A stretch of DNA of 35,821 bases from Isotricha intestinalis (taxonomy: Eukaryota > Ciliophora > Litostomatea > Vestibuliferida > Isotrichidae): the NCBI GenBank assembly GCA_023807065.1, contig JAJJLU010003717.1, positions 1 to 35,821 of the forward strand. Reading direction: 5' to 3'. Both the position numbers and the translations under genes were made by a program. Each line of letters begins with the position of its first letter. Position 1 is the stretch's first letter. This document shows, in pieces, positions 35,555-35,821 of the stretch. The notes beneath the pieces were generated by a model, which was given only the letters and a program-made list of their open reading frames with translations, was not told where the DNA came from and did not search any database.

Positions 35555-35821
35555 AAAGAAAAAACCAATGAAAATGAATCAGAAGAAGATAGTGAAGAAG
35601 AAAATGAAGAAAAAAGAAATTTAGAATTATATTTAGAAGATAACATAGATAAAAATATAGAAAGAATGGAAAAAAAAGTTGAAAATATGATAAAGAAGTA
35701 AAAACTTAAATAGCACTTTCAAAAAATGCTCAAAATAAAGAAAAGCATAAAAAAGAAGCAATAAGTGCTTTAAAGAAGAAGAAATTTTATGAAAAAAATT
35801 TGAAAAAATTACAAGATAAAA
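35555..35821 (+). pseudogene. broken SNF7/CHMP4-like ESCRT-III gene, running off the window
   Basis: An acidic stretch (NESEEDSEEENEEKRN) is followed by DKNIERMEKKVENMIKK in one frame, ending at TAA 35699. A different frame then gives ALSKNAQNKEKHKKEAISAL and continues KKKKFYEKNLKKLQDK to the window end. The phrase A.S.AL.KKK.YEK.L matches the conserved 'AL.ALK.KK.YEKQL' helix of SNF7/CHMP4, which polymerises on membranes during ESCRT-driven scission. Between the halves there is a frame change plus an in-frame TAA at 35707. A GT...AG segment at 35698-35713 might be an intron, but removing its 16 bases does not restore the frame, so a relic or sequence error is favoured. The N-terminal part that normally precedes this helix is not found. 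Confidence 0.5.

Noticed and set aside
34930..35705. Programmed +1 frameshifting as in Euplotes, because both relics break at AAG TAA A
   Set aside because: A +1 shift would fit the first kinase break, but the second kinase break has no stop at the shift and the SNF7-like break needs a different shift with a further TAA. Thirteen other genes need no shift.
35698..35713. 16-nt GT...AG mini-intron in the SNF7-like fragment
   Set aside because: Removing it joins the exon to the wrong frame, so it does not rescue the reading frame.
1..35821. Ciliate code with TAA and TAG as Gln
   Set aside because: Conserved domains end at TAA or TAG where expected (for example the kinase at 28604) and Gln is written CAA throughout.

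Overview
This window is from a very AT-rich eukaryotic nuclear genome, probably a protist with motile cilia. Stretches I counted by hand are near 18% GC inside genes. Thirteen protein genes are supported, all nearly intron-free, with strong Asn/Lys/Ile codon bias and poly-Asn runs. TAA ends 11 of them and TAG ends 2, so TAA and TAG are not read as Gln. A coiled-coil protein resembling the outer-dynein-arm docking complex, an STK32/YANK-like kinase of a kind common in ciliates, leucine-rich repeat proteins and a folate/biopterin-type transporter fit a ciliate that keeps TAA and TAG as stops, such as a litostome or rumen ciliate. That placement is an inference; another AT-rich flagellated protist is possible. 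I saw no rRNA, tRNA, CRISPR or transposon.

Layout from left to right: a DHHC palmitoyltransferase (-), an irregular LRR-like protein (+), a B-box/WD40 protein (-) head to head with the dynein-docking-like coiled coil (+), an STK32-like kinase (+), a 12-helix transporter (+), then a 3231-residue coiled-coil protein (-) filling about 9.7 kb. Next come a second B-box protein (-), head to head with a coiled-coil protein (+) whose first exon appears to be only the ATG, an RCC1-repeat/TKL-kinase fusion (+), a Ras/Rab-like protein without nucleotide-binding motifs (-), a possible C2/coiled-coil protein (-), and an RNI/NLRC3-like LRR protein (+).

Decayed genes lie in two places. Between about 30.8 and 31.5 kb is a relic of an unrecognised protein. 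The last 1.1 kb holds a broken protein kinase and a broken SNF7/CHMP4-like ESCRT-III gene running off the edge.

The genes do not form an obvious pathway. Themes are signalling (three kinases or relics, a palmitoyltransferase, a pseudo-GTPase), zinc-binding B-box scaffolds, and long coiled coils probably of the cytoskeleton or cilium. The most notable points are the changing repeat periods of the giant coiled coil, the RCC1-TKL fusion, the apparent one-codon first exon, the composition step inside the STK32-like kinase, and the clustered pseudogenes.
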